Program-made: the position numbers and the translations under genes
The notes under the pieces: model-generated
Told to the model about the DNA's origin: nothing
The model's database searches: none
The model's input: only the letters and a program-made list of their open reading frames with translations
Assembly (NCBI GenBank): GCA_002423205.1
Contig: DIUZ01000005.1
Coordinates: 2,434-35,483 of the forward strand
DNA length: 33,050 nucleotides
Direction of reading: 5' to 3'
From: Micavibrio sp. UBA6145
Lineage (GTDB): Bacteria > Pseudomonadota > Alphaproteobacteria > Micavibrionales > UBA1664
Part shown: positions 14,785 through 22,609 of the stretch, in pieces
Layout: each line of letters begins with the position of its first letter
Numbering within the stretch: position 1 is the first letter of the stretch

Positions 14785-16425
14785 TCAGTTCGACTGGTCG
14801 CTGGACGACAGGCTGGCCAGGCGCGGCTTGGCAGCGGCGGCGGTAATCGTGTCGACGCTGGCACGGGCGGCGGCGAACGACGCCTTGAAGGCATTCATCT
14901 GACGGCCGCTCAGGCGGGCACCAACAGACATAGACGCAATTTTAGACGGGTTAACCTGGTTGCCGGACTGGCGCACTTCGAAGTGCAGGTGCGGGCCCGT
15001 GGAACGGCCGGTCGTACCGACACGGCCAATCACCTGGCCCTGCTTCACGCGCTGACCGGGTTTGACGCTCACGGCGCTCATATGGGCATAGGCCGTCTGG
15101 TAGGTGCCATTATGGCGGATCACGACCATCTTGCCGTAAGCGCCGGCCCATCCTGCGGTTTCGACCTTGCCATCACCGGCGGCAAAGATCGGTGTACCGG
15201 TGGGCGCGCCGAAATCCATCCCCTTGTGCATGCGGTTATAGCCAAGGATCGGGTGGTGGCGCATGCCAAAGCCGGATGTGACGCGGGCACCGTCGATCGG
15301 GGTACGCATCAGCGCCTTTCTGATCGGATTGCCCTTATCGTCGAAATACTCAGCCGTGCCGCCATTTTCAAAACGGAAGATGACCGACGGCTTACCGCGC
15401 AGATACAGCGCCGCATAAATCAGGTTGCCGCCTTTGACGAATTCATTGTCTTCGGTGTGACTGACATCATACAGCAGCTCAACCTTGTCGCCCGCCCAGA
15501 TATCACGCTGGAAGTCGACGTTGTAGGAATATGTCTTGATGAACTGGGCAATGATGGAATCCGGCACACCGGCCGCGCGCAAGTCGCCGTAGAGCGAGCT
15601 GCGGATGGTTGCACGGGCCGCACGCACCTGCTCTTTCAGGGGTTTTTCAATCGTCTGCGCCTTGAAGGCACCGTTGGCCCCCTGGCTCAGCACCACCTGC
15701 GTCAGCGGCGTGGGTGAGAATTCCATCGCGGTCAGGCGTTCGCCCGCACCGCTGGCCCAGCTGTAATGCATGGTCACATTCTGGCCGGCCTTAAGCTCTT
15801 TCGGATTGATGTGACCCTTAAGTGCGGCAATCGCGTCGCTGGCGCGTTGTGCTTCGATCGCGGCGCTGGCAATCACGTCAGACAATGTATCGCCCGACTT
15901 GATGGTCACGTTGCGGCTGTAATTGGCGAGCAGCGGCTTGGCCGGGGCCAGTTCAGGTTTGACGGCCAGTTCCGGCTTGGTAACCGGGGCCGGCGCTTCA
16001 ACCGGAGCGGCCATCATGGTGGTCAGCGGATCAGCGACCGGTTCAATGAAGTCAGCGCCGGATGCCGTGATACCGGCGGCCGGTTCAATTGCGGCTTCAG
16101 CGGAAGCGATATTGATATTGGCATAAGCCGGAGCGACATCCAGGCCGCCGCTGACCAGCGACAGGTTGGAGGAGGCAAAGCCCATGAACGTAGCCGCCAT
16201 TAGCGCGACATAACGCAGGCGCAGACGGCCCGAGCGTGTATAGACATGGCGGTGTTTCAAAGGAAGCGCGCGGTGGCGCAGCGCGTGAAGGATCGCTTGC
16301 GGTACAAAGAGACACACATGACGGCCTTCAATGAAGAGCCGACGCGCGATCAATTTTGCTGCACTGGTGAGGAACCCGCCCAAATCGAGGAACTCTTTTT
16401 TTGTTACGCGTAGGTGTTCTATCAA
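14785..16425 (-). CDS. M23 family peptidase (LytM-type) with an N-terminal membrane anchor, about 546 aa
   Basis: A zinc endopeptidase acting on peptidoglycan cross-bridges in the periplasm. A basic cytoplasmic N terminus of about 70 residues leads to one membrane helix (YVALMAATFMGFASSNLSLV). A low-complexity Ala/Pro/Glu linker follows, then a LysM/OapA-like region (VTIKSGDTLSDVIASA). A Csd3-like middle domain comes next, and then the M23 domain. Zinc ligands are His400 and Asp404 in HKGMDFGAP and His481 in HLHFEV, with His479 also conserved. The catalytic set is complete, so it should be active. The start is doubtful: TTG 16425 has no ribosome site, and TTG 16383, preceded by an A/G-rich stretch, is a shorter alternative. 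rlmN lies 61 bases upstream. Confidence 0.9.
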   Translation of the reverse strand: MIEHLRVTKKEFLDLGGFLTSAAKLIARRLFIEGRHVCLFVPQAILHALRHRALPLKHRHVYTRSGRLRLRYVALMAATFMGFASSNLSLVSGGLDVAPAYANINIASAEAAIEPAAGITASGADFIEPVADPLTTMMAAPVEAPAPVTKPELAVKPELAPAKPLLANYSRNVTIKSGDTLSDVIASAAIEAQRASDAIAALKGHINPKELKAGQNVTMHYSWASGAGERLTAMEFSPTPLTQVVLSQGANGAFKAQTIEKPLKEQVRAARATIRSSLYGDLRAAGVPDSIIAQFIKTYSYNVDFQRDIWAGDKVELLYDVSHTEDNEFVKGGNLIYAALYLRGKPSVIFRFENGGTAEYFDDKGNPIRKALMRTPIDGARVTSGFGMRHHPILGYNRMHKGMDFGAPTGTPIFAAGDGKVETAGWAGAYGKMVVIRHNGTYQTAYAHMSAVSVKPGQRVKQGQVIGRVGTTGRSTGPHLHFEVRQSGNQVNPSKIASMSVGARLSGRQMNAFKASFAAARASVDTITAAAAKPRLASLSSSDQSN

Positions 16426-16486
16426 TAGCTGGGGATCGAGAAAACCCCAAAAAAAGAATCAATCCACCGCTATGGTACGCCCGAGG

Positions 16487-17638
16487 CTAACCCTCTGCAA
16501 CCACGGAAGATTTACGGGCTTTTTGCGACTCGGATTTGAGCTGCCCGCAGGCCGCCAGAATGTCCTGTCCGCGGGTCTTGCGAACAGGGGCGGAAATGCC
16601 TGCATTCATTAGTATTTTTGAGAATTTATCGATCCGCGTATTGCTGGATGTTTCATACACCGTACCGGGCCACGGATTGAACGGTATTATGTTAACCTTG
16701 GCCGGGATATCCTTGAGCAGACGGGTCAGGCGCTCGGCATCCTCATCCGCGTCGTTGACCCCTTTGAGCATTACATATTCGAACGTGATGCGGCGTGACT
16801 GGCTCACACCCGGGTATGTCCGACAGGCCTCCATCAGCTCTTCCAGCGGGTATTTATTATTGATCGGCATGATGCTGCTGCGCTGCTCGTTGGTCGTGCC
16901 ATGAAGCGAGATCGCCAGGTTCACGTTCAATTCCTCGCCGCAACGGCGGATCAGGGGCACCACGCCCGATGTCGACAGGGTGATGCGGCGCTTGTTGATC
17001 GCAAGGCCGTCCTGGTCCATGCAGATTTTCATGGCACCGGCAACGTTCTCGTAATTATACAGCGGCTCGCCCATGCCCATCAGAACGATATTGGTCAGGC
17101 TGTCATCGTCTTCGGTCTTCCTGGTCGCGGCAGCGGTCGGCCATTCATTTAAGACGTCACGCGCGTGCATGATCTGCTGCAGAATCTCGTGCGCACCAAG
17201 ATTGCGCACCAGCGGCTGGGTGCCGGTGTGACAGAATTTACAGGTCAGCGTGCAGCCCACCTGGCTGGAAATGCACAGCGTGCCGCGCGTTTCTTCAGGG
17301 ATGAACACGGTTTCCACCTGCTGGCCGTCGCTCATGGACAAAAGCCATTTGATCGTGCCGTCGGTGGATTTCTGTTCGACGATCACCTTGGGACGGTCGA
17401 TGGAATAATGCTGAGTCAAAAGGGCGCGCAGGTCTTTGGGAAGATTGCCCATGGCATCAAAGTCACGCACGCCGCGCTGGTAGATCCAGTTCCACACCTG
17501 CTTGGCGCGGAATGCAGGCAACTCATGCACCGCCAGCGCCTCACGCATGCGGTCCATGTCCAGACCGATCAGCGGAATGCGCCCCGTCGCGTCAAGTTTG
17601 GGTGCCGCAAAGGCATTGCCGTGGGAAGATGTGCTCAT
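16487..17638 (-). CDS. rlmN: 23S rRNA (adenine2503-C2) / tRNA methyltransferase RlmN, 383 aa
   Basis: A radical-SAM enzyme that methylates A2503 of 23S rRNA and A37 of some tRNAs. The radical-SAM cysteines are Cys129, Cys133 and Cys136 in GCTLTCKFCHTG. LMGMGEPLYNYENV is the SAM-binding GEP motif. VRKTRGQDILAACGQL holds Cys364, the conserved cysteine that takes part in the methyl transfer. The N-terminal helical domain has the usual FRAKQVWNWIYQRGVRDF. The length is normal. It begins 10 bases after the EamA gene stop on the same strand, so it is probably co-transcribed with it. Confidence 0.96.
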   Translation of the reverse strand: MSTSSHGNAFAAPKLDATGRIPLIGLDMDRMREALAVHELPAFRAKQVWNWIYQRGVRDFDAMGNLPKDLRALLTQHYSIDRPKVIVEQKSTDGTIKWLLSMSDGQQVETVFIPEETRGTLCISSQVGCTLTCKFCHTGTQPLVRNLGAHEILQQIMHARDVLNEWPTAAATRKTEDDDSLTNIVLMGMGEPLYNYENVAGAMKICMDQDGLAINKRRITLSTSGVVPLIRRCGEELNVNLAISLHGTTNEQRSSIMPINNKYPLEELMEACRTYPGVSQSRRITFEYVMLKGVNDADEDAERLTRLLKDIPAKVNIIPFNPWPGTVYETSSNTRIDKFSKILMNAGISAPVRKTRGQDILAACGQLKSESQKARKSSVVAEG

Positions 17639-17648
17639 GCCCCGGAAA

Positions 17649-18530
17649 CTATCGGAAAGGGTTACGTTTTGCCACTAAATAAGCGGCCGCCTCGACCACC
17701 AGAACCGCACTGAAAAGAAGACCGCAACCGGCCCACGCCATGGGTGTCAGGCGTTCATGCAGGATCACCGCCGCCGCAAGCGCGGCGAACAATGCTTCCG
17801 CCGACATGATGATGGCGGCGTCCGACGGCGGCGCATATTGCTGGGCCACGCCCTGCAATGTGTAGGCAATACCGCCCGAGATAACCCCCGCGTACAAAAG
17901 CGGCAGCCAGCTATCCGCAATCGCGGCAAAGTTTAATGGTTCAGTAAAGGCGGCAACGCTTAAGCCCACGATGGCGCAAAACGCATATTGCACGCACGCC
18001 AGAAACAACGGCCGCCCGGTGCGCTGGACCAGATAGCCAAGCAGCATGATCTGCACGGCAAAACATATGGCCGACGCCATGATCAGCCAGTCACCGGCAA
18101 CAAACGCATCCAGCCGCCCGCCGCTGAGCAGGAACGTCCCCGCGCACGCCATGGCACAGGCAACCCACACGGTGGGCCCGGGGGCCTTGCGGTAAAACAC
18201 CAGCGCCAGAAGCGGCGTGAAGATCACATAAAGGCCAGTCAGGAAACCGGCATTGGTCACCGATGTCGTCTGCAACCCCAGTTGCTGCAGGATGACACCG
18301 CCAAAAAACGCGATGCAAAGCGGCACGCATAATACCAACGCCCTGCGGTCTATGACCTTGCGTACTTCGCGCATCGCAAACGGCAGCACCACCAGAAACG
18401 AGAGGAGAAAACGCCCGCCGCCAAACCCGAACGGCCCAAGCGACTGCATCCCCGCCTTTTGTGCGATGAATGCAAAACCCCAGATAACAGCGACAAGAAG
18501 CAAAAGCGCGTCAGCGCGCAGGCGTGACAT
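17649..18530 (-). CDS. EamA / DMT-superfamily transporter, 293 aa
   Basis: An inner-membrane exporter of the drug/metabolite transporter superfamily, with ten predicted helices as two EamA repeats. The first repeat starts LLLLVAVIWGFAFIAQKAGM, the classic EamA opening. The second repeat contains LLYAGVISGGIAYTLQGVAQQYAPPSDAAIIMSAE in its middle. The last helix is GCGLLFSAVLVVEAAAYL. The substrate cannot be predicted; family members export amino acids, nucleosides or other metabolites. No Shine-Dalgarno sequence is seen; the ATG lies 3 bases after the stop of the upstream 173-residue gene, so its translation is probably coupled to that gene. Confidence 0.92.
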   Translation of the reverse strand: MSRLRADALLLLVAVIWGFAFIAQKAGMQSLGPFGFGGGRFLLSFLVVLPFAMREVRKVIDRRALVLCVPLCIAFFGGVILQQLGLQTTSVTNAGFLTGLYVIFTPLLALVFYRKAPGPTVWVACAMACAGTFLLSGGRLDAFVAGDWLIMASAICFAVQIMLLGYLVQRTGRPLFLACVQYAFCAIVGLSVAAFTEPLNFAAIADSWLPLLYAGVISGGIAYTLQGVAQQYAPPSDAAIIMSAEALFAALAAAVILHERLTPMAWAGCGLLFSAVLVVEAAAYLVAKRNPFR

Positions 18531-18533
18531 GAA

Positions 18534-19055
18534 TCAGAAGCCGCGTGAGTGCGGGCTCTTCATATCGTAGAGAAGCTGGTTCGTCTTGATCTGCGGGGAT
18601 TTGTTGGACCCCTCACCTGCGCCGCCGCCGAACACTTCGCGTGTCGACAATTCTCGGCTGATCAGAAGTTCGATATCCGGCAGGCGCTCCGCCTTGATTT
18701 CACGCACGCAGGCGCGGAAAAAATTACAGCCCTTTTCTTCCCAGCCGTAAATCTTGTTCGCGTAATTCTCGCGCTTGACCCAAAGGTCGGTGGTCGTCCA
18801 TTTGCCTTCAAGGCGCTGCATCGGTTTGATCTTGATCCAGACGATCTGCTCGACCGGGGCTTTGCCGGCGGGCGGGGTGTCGTACATGAACTGCAGCTCG
18901 GCTTCGATTTCGTCGCCGTCGCCGCTCATACGCACTTCCGCGCTGGCCGTCGTGCCTTCGGCACCGTCCACATGGACCCATGGCTGGGTTTCGTACGAGC
19001 TTAAAACCCGTCCAACCCCAAGGCGATCCATCAGTTCGCGCAAACTTAGTTTCAT
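18534..19055 (-). CDS. Conserved-looking hypothetical protein, 173 aa
   Basis: First gene of the minus-strand run leading to the EamA transporter and rlmN. I recognise no family. The protein has no signal peptide or membrane helix. It starts with a short helix (MKLSLRELMDRLGVGRVL), then strand-rich acidic segments, including the aromatic stretch ETQPWVHVDGAEG and a TTTDLWVKRENYANKIYGWEEKGC region. The last 35 residues are Gly/Ser/Lys-rich and probably disordered. AAAGGG, 5 bases before ATG 19055, supports the start. The 75-base gap to the divergent gene at 19131 must hold both promoters. Only 3 bases separate it from the EamA gene. Confidence 0.8.
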   Translation of the reverse strand: MKLSLRELMDRLGVGRVLSSYETQPWVHVDGAEGTTASAEVRMSGDGDEIEAELQFMYDTPPAGKAPVEQIVWIKIKPMQRLEGKWTTTDLWVKRENYANKIYGWEEKGCNFFRACVREIKAERLPDIELLISRELSTREVFGGGAGEGSNKSPQIKTNQLLYDMKSPHSRGF

Positions 19056-19130
19056 AAATGCCCTTTAACGGCTTAAATTCCTCCTATAACTTAGGCTTAT
19101 TAAAACTTTGTGTCAAAGAAGGTTCATCTG

Positions 19131-20258
19131 ATGCAGCGTCATTTTCTGCCCGCTCTAGCCCTGTTTATGGCGCTTTTCAGCCATTCAGCCTCTGCCCAGA
19201 CCGCACCCGCAACACCCGCCGCCGGTGGCCAGGCCTTCACGACGCAGGCCGTGGCCGTGGACCCCGCCACGCTTTCGGGCGCCAATAACACGACCATCAT
19301 TCTCTGGGGCATCACCCCGGCGGTTAAAATCGACACGGTTGAAGGCATTCGCGCCCGCGTCTATCTGGACGACATGATGGGTGGCCGCGCGATACGCTGC
19401 ATGCCCATGACCGGCACGTTCGCCGCCGGTGCCACCCTTCAGGCACGTTGCGTCACCAGCGACGACCGCGACCTGGGCCTGCAGATGCTGGGCGCGGGTA
19501 TCGCGACCGTGGACCGTATGGACATCACCGGCTCTGACCTGGCCCAGCAATACCTGGGCGCGGAGCGTCAGGCGCGTATCGGCCGCCGCGGTATCTGGGA
19601 TATGAAAAACGCTACCAGCCCCACCCCGACGGCAAACGCCATCACCCCCGCGATGCTGGGCGGCCTGCCGCTCTGGGTACTGGCATGGGGGGCACTCGCC
19701 ATTCCGTTCGCCGGTTTCCTCGCACTGGCCCTGATCATGCATCTGGGCCTGCGCAAGCTCATCACCCTGCAACGCTACCAGCTGGCCGGAACGCAGAAGC
19801 GCGAACGCCAGCTGAAAGAGCGCGAGAAATACGTGATCGCAAGCGCCCTCGAAAGCGAAGTGATGACCAACCGCGCCAAGCTGGATGCGTTCCTGACCAT
19901 TTACGAGGAAATGCTCAAATCCCTGCGCGATCCATCCAAGACGCCGAAATACCAGCGCGCGGGCGATATCGTGCATGAAAAACCGGCGCTGACCCGCACC
20001 GTATTTGATGCACATGTCGACAAGCTCGATCTGCTGGGTCCCCAGCTTTCAAGCGAACTGGCCGCGCTCTACAACATGGTTGTGCCCAACCCGGATTATA
20101 AAATGCTGGAACCTGAAGTGCCCATCGCCAAGGCGCAGGAACTGGTCGACCGCATCGTGCGCAACGCAGAAAAACTGCTGGAGCCGATGGACAAGGTTGC
20201 AGGTGCACTGGCCGTCATCGTCCGCGACAAACGCGGCGCGGTCACAGCACCGGAATAA
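19131..20258 (+). CDS. Membrane protein with a degenerate SNase-like domain, 375 aa
   Basis: A secreted-then-anchored protein. Residues 1-23 form a signal peptide (ending SASA before Q24). A thermonuclease-like region follows at about 53-162. It has an IILWGITPA strand where active enzymes have the catalytic R..GIDAPE, and later GLQMLGAGIATV and AERQARIGRRGIWDM, which match the family's 3' half. The catalytic Arg and Glu of the SNase site appear to be absent and the RYGR loop is missing, so nuclease activity is doubtful. One membrane helix lies at about 181-205 (VLAWGALAIPFAGFLALAL). A charged coiled-coil-like cytoplasmic region of about 170 residues follows. AAGAAGG at 19116-19122, 8 bases ahead, sets the start over GTG 19110. 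The 3' end overlaps uppP by 17 bases. Confidence 0.8.
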   Translation: MQRHFLPALALFMALFSHSASAQTAPATPAAGGQAFTTQAVAVDPATLSGANNTTIILWGITPAVKIDTVEGIRARVYLDDMMGGRAIRCMPMTGTFAAGATLQARCVTSDDRDLGLQMLGAGIATVDRMDITGSDLAQQYLGAERQARIGRRGIWDMKNATSPTPTANAITPAMLGGLPLWVLAWGALAIPFAGFLALALIMHLGLRKLITLQRYQLAGTQKRERQLKEREKYVIASALESEVMTNRAKLDAFLTIYEEMLKSLRDPSKTPKYQRAGDIVHEKPALTRTVFDAHVDKLDLLGPQLSSELAALYNMVVPNPDYKMLEPEVPIAKAQELVDRIVRNAEKLLEPMDKVAGALAVIVRDKRGAVTAPE

Positions 20259-21054
20259 CCAGAAGAATAATCAAACCCAGCGTGCCGACCACAATACGGT
20301 ACCACGCAAACACGCCAAAACCCTTGCGCGTGACGTAAGACAGCATCCATTTGATCATGATCATCGCGCCGATGAACGACGTGATGAAACCAACACTGAT
20401 AAGCCCCATGCCTTCCGGCGTGATGGCGTCGCGGTTGCTCCACAGATCGTAAACAGTAGCAGCCGCGATCAGCGGGACAGCCTGAAAGAACGAAAACTCC
20501 GTCGCGCATTTACGGTCAACACCCACCAGCAAGCCGCCCATGATGGTGGCACCCGAACGTGAAACCCCCGGTATAAGGGCAAGACACTGCGCAAGGCCGA
20601 TCAATAGCGCGGTCTTGAACGGCATGGTCTCAATGTCGTGCACATGCGCCAAGGGGCGCTTCTTTTCAATCGCAAGAATGGCAACACCGCCCACCACCAG
20701 CGCGACACACACCGTGACCGGGTTGAACAACAATTCCTTGATCGCAGTGTGGAACAGAGCGCCCGCGATAATGGCGGGGAAAAACGCGATCAGGCTGACA
20801 TACAGAAAATGCCGCGCCGACGGATCCGTATTCAGACCGCGTACAACACCGAACAGACGCTGGAAATACAGGACGACAACCGCAAGTACGGCGCCCAGTT
20901 GAATGGCGATTTCAAACACATGGCCCGGCGGTCCTTCGAAACCGATCAGGTGCTGCGTCAAAATCAAATGCCCCGTCGAAGACACGGGAAGGAATTCGGT
21001 CAGGGCCTCGATCACGCCCATCAGGGCGGCCTGGAGATACGGAATGATTGTCAT
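20242..21054 (-). CDS. uppP: Undecaprenyl-diphosphatase (BacA type), 270 aa
   Basis: Dephosphorylates undecaprenyl pyrophosphate to recycle the lipid carrier for peptidoglycan and other envelope polymers; it also gives bacitracin resistance. It is an inner-membrane protein with about eight helices. The conserved region 1 reads GVIEALTEFLPVSSTGHLIL, with Glu16, Glu20 and His29 in the active-site set. Region 2 reads PGVSRSGATIMGGLL, with the catalytic Ser/Arg cluster. ATG 21054 overlaps the rsmD stop (21051-21053), so translation is coupled to rsmD. An upstream GTG at 21072 is less likely because the family starts right at the first helix. The 3' end overlaps the convergent gene at 19131. Confidence 0.96.
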   Translation of the reverse strand: MTIIPYLQAALMGVIEALTEFLPVSSTGHLILTQHLIGFEGPPGHVFEIAIQLGAVLAVVVLYFQRLFGVVRGLNTDPSARHFLYVSLIAFFPAIIAGALFHTAIKELLFNPVTVCVALVVGGVAILAIEKKRPLAHVHDIETMPFKTALLIGLAQCLALIPGVSRSGATIMGGLLVGVDRKCATEFSFFQAVPLIAAATVYDLWSNRDAITPEGMGLISVGFITSFIGAMIMIKWMLSYVTRKGFGVFAWYRIVVGTLGLIILLVIPVL

Positions 21055-21629
21055 GCGCCGCCAGCGTGCCACACGTTCAGTTGACTGTCTCCATCAATCC
21101 GGACATGGGCCTGGGTCAGGTTTGCGGGTGCCTGCGGCACCCATCCGCGTTCACTTTCGGCAACAACCAGCGCATCATCCGACAGCCATCCGCCCTCCAC
21201 CAGCGAGGCCAGCGCAGGCGCGATGAAATCCTTGCGATACGGCGGGTCCAGCAGGATCAGGTTGCGCGGCGGCACCTTGTCCGGGCGCGGCCCCATTTTC
21301 TGACACCCCTTCATCAGGAAGGTGGATACGGCGTCATATTTGCACATCTTCACATTGTCCTTGGCGAATTGCAGGACGCGGGCATCGTAATCGACAAAAA
21401 CGCATGTCTGCGCCCCCCGCGACAATGCCTCGATACCAAGCGCGCCCGTACCGCAAAACCCGTCGAACACATGCGCGCCGACAAGATCAAATCCGTACCC
21501 GACCGCCCACGGCGAATGCGTCAGCATATTGAACAATTGCTGGCGCATTTTATCGGTGGTCGGCCGTACCGTATCGGTCTGGGGTACTTTCAAGACCCGC
21601 CCACGAGATTCCCCGCCTGTTACGCGCAT
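21051..21629 (-). CDS. rsmD: 16S rRNA (guanine966-N2)-methyltransferase RsmD, 192 aa
   Basis: Methylates G966 of 16S rRNA during 30S assembly. The N terminus MRVTGGESRGRVLKVP, followed by VRPTTDKMRQQLFNML, is diagnostic. The SAM-binding motif is VFDGFCGTGALGIEALSRGA, and the catalytic motif LILLDPPY lies further on. ATG 21629 gives the normal family length; longer in-frame starts would run back through tadA on the opposite strand. It is translationally coupled to uppP by an ATGA overlap. It diverges from tadA with only 36 bases between the two start codons. Confidence 0.95.
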   Translation of the reverse strand: MRVTGGESRGRVLKVPQTDTVRPTTDKMRQQLFNMLTHSPWAVGYGFDLVGAHVFDGFCGTGALGIEALSRGAQTCVFVDYDARVLQFAKDNVKMCKYDAVSTFLMKGCQKMGPRPDKVPPRNLILLDPPYRKDFIAPALASLVEGGWLSDDALVVAESERGWVPQAPANLTQAHVRIDGDSQLNVWHAGGA

Positions 21630-21665
21630 TCGCAAATCCAAAAGAAATGGTTTAAAGTCAGTGCC

Positions 21666-22118
21666 ATGAGTGAGATTAACCCAATGCAGCACGCCTTGAA
21701 AGAGGCGCACAAGGCCATACACAGCGGCGAAGTGCCGATTGGGGCCGTCCTGGTCGATGCCGACGGCAACATCGTGGCATCCGCGCATAACCTGACCGAA
21801 ACCACCTGTGACCCGACCGCACATGCCGAAATTCTGGCGATCCGCATGCGTTGTGACGCCGTCGGCGCACCGCGCCTGCCTGACCATGACCTGTATGTCA
21901 CGCTGGAACCCTGCGCCATGTGTGCCGCCGCCATTGCCGCCGCCCGCATCCGCCGCGTTTATTTTGGCGCGTACGACCCGAAAGGCGGCGGCGTCGATCA
22001 CGGCCCGCGCATTTTCACGCAACCCACGATCAACCATAAACCTGACGTCTACGGCGGCATCGACGAAGCCGCCTGTGCCGCGCCGTTACAGGAATTTTTT
22101 AAGCTCAGACGGCCTTAA
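21666..22118 (+). CDS. tadA: tRNA(adenosine34) deaminase TadA, 150 aa
   Basis: Converts A34 to inosine in the anticodon of tRNA-Arg(ACG), needed to read several arginine codons; it is usually essential. The zinc and catalytic motifs are HAE (His53, catalytic Glu55) and PCAMC (Cys83 and Cys86). EVPIGAVLVDADGNIVASAHN and the later GAYDPKGGGVDHG fit the family. The ATG is set by the family start (MSEINPMQHALKEA); the frame stays open upstream but only because it runs antisense to rsmD. There is no clear ribosome site. The 3' end overlaps the convergent peroxiredoxin gene by 14 bases. Confidence 0.95.
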   Translation: MSEINPMQHALKEAHKAIHSGEVPIGAVLVDADGNIVASAHNLTETTCDPTAHAEILAIRMRCDAVGAPRLPDHDLYVTLEPCAMCAAAIAAARIRRVYFGAYDPKGGGVDHGPRIFTQPTINHKPDVYGGIDEAACAAPLQEFFKLRRP

Positions 22119-22572
22119 GCGCCGCAATCACTTCATTCACGTGATCGGTGACTTTCACCTTGCGCCAGATCTGCGCAATCTTCCCTTGGTCGTCGATCAG
22201 GAATGTTGCCCGCTCGATACCCATGTATTTGCGGCCATACATGCTTTTTTCGACCCAGACGCCGTAGGCATTGCACACCGAACCGTCGGTGTCGGACGCC
22301 AGCGGAAAATTGAGATCGAATTTCCTGGCGAATTTTTCGTGCGACGGGATGCTGTCTTTGGACACACCGACCACAGCCGCGCCGATTTTGTTCAGTTGCG
22401 CGATATTGTCACGGAAATCACAGGCCTGCGCCGTGCAACCCGACGTATCGTCCTTGGGATAAAAATAAAGAACCACCGGCTTTCCCGCGAAACTATCCAG
22501 CGAAACCGTCCTGTCGCCGGTTGCGGGCATGGTAAAGTTGGGGGCTTTATCGCCCGTTTTTAAATCGGCCAT
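22105..22572 (-). CDS. bcp: Thioredoxin-dependent peroxiredoxin, BCP/PrxQ type, 155 aa
   Basis: Reduces hydrogen peroxide and lipid peroxides in the cytoplasm using thioredoxin. The active site reads DDTSGCTAQACDFRD, with peroxidatic Cys46 and resolving Cys51 five residues on, the atypical 2-Cys (PrxQ) arrangement. YGVWVEKSMYGRKYMGIERATFLID is the conserved C-terminal part. AGAGG about 9 bases before ATG 22572 supports the start over the long open frame upstream. It diverges from the AsmA-like gene with 37 bases between start codons. The 3' end overlaps tadA. Confidence 0.95.
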   Translation of the reverse strand: MADLKTGDKAPNFTMPATGDRTVSLDSFAGKPVVLYFYPKDDTSGCTAQACDFRDNIAQLNKIGAAVVGVSKDSIPSHEKFARKFDLNFPLASDTDGSVCNAYGVWVEKSMYGRKYMGIERATFLIDDQGKIAQIWRKVKVTDHVNEVIAALKAV

Positions 22573-22609
22573 GGTGCTATCCTCTTCATTTTGCTTTATA
22601 TCTGGACAT

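Noticed and set aside
21048..21665. A 206-codon in-frame upstream extension of tadA
   Set aside because: It runs antisense to rsmD, a well-supported gene, and TadA proteins start at the MSEINP position.
21630..22037. An in-frame upstream extension of rsmD
   Set aside because: It is antisense to tadA; the family start is MRVTGG at 21629.
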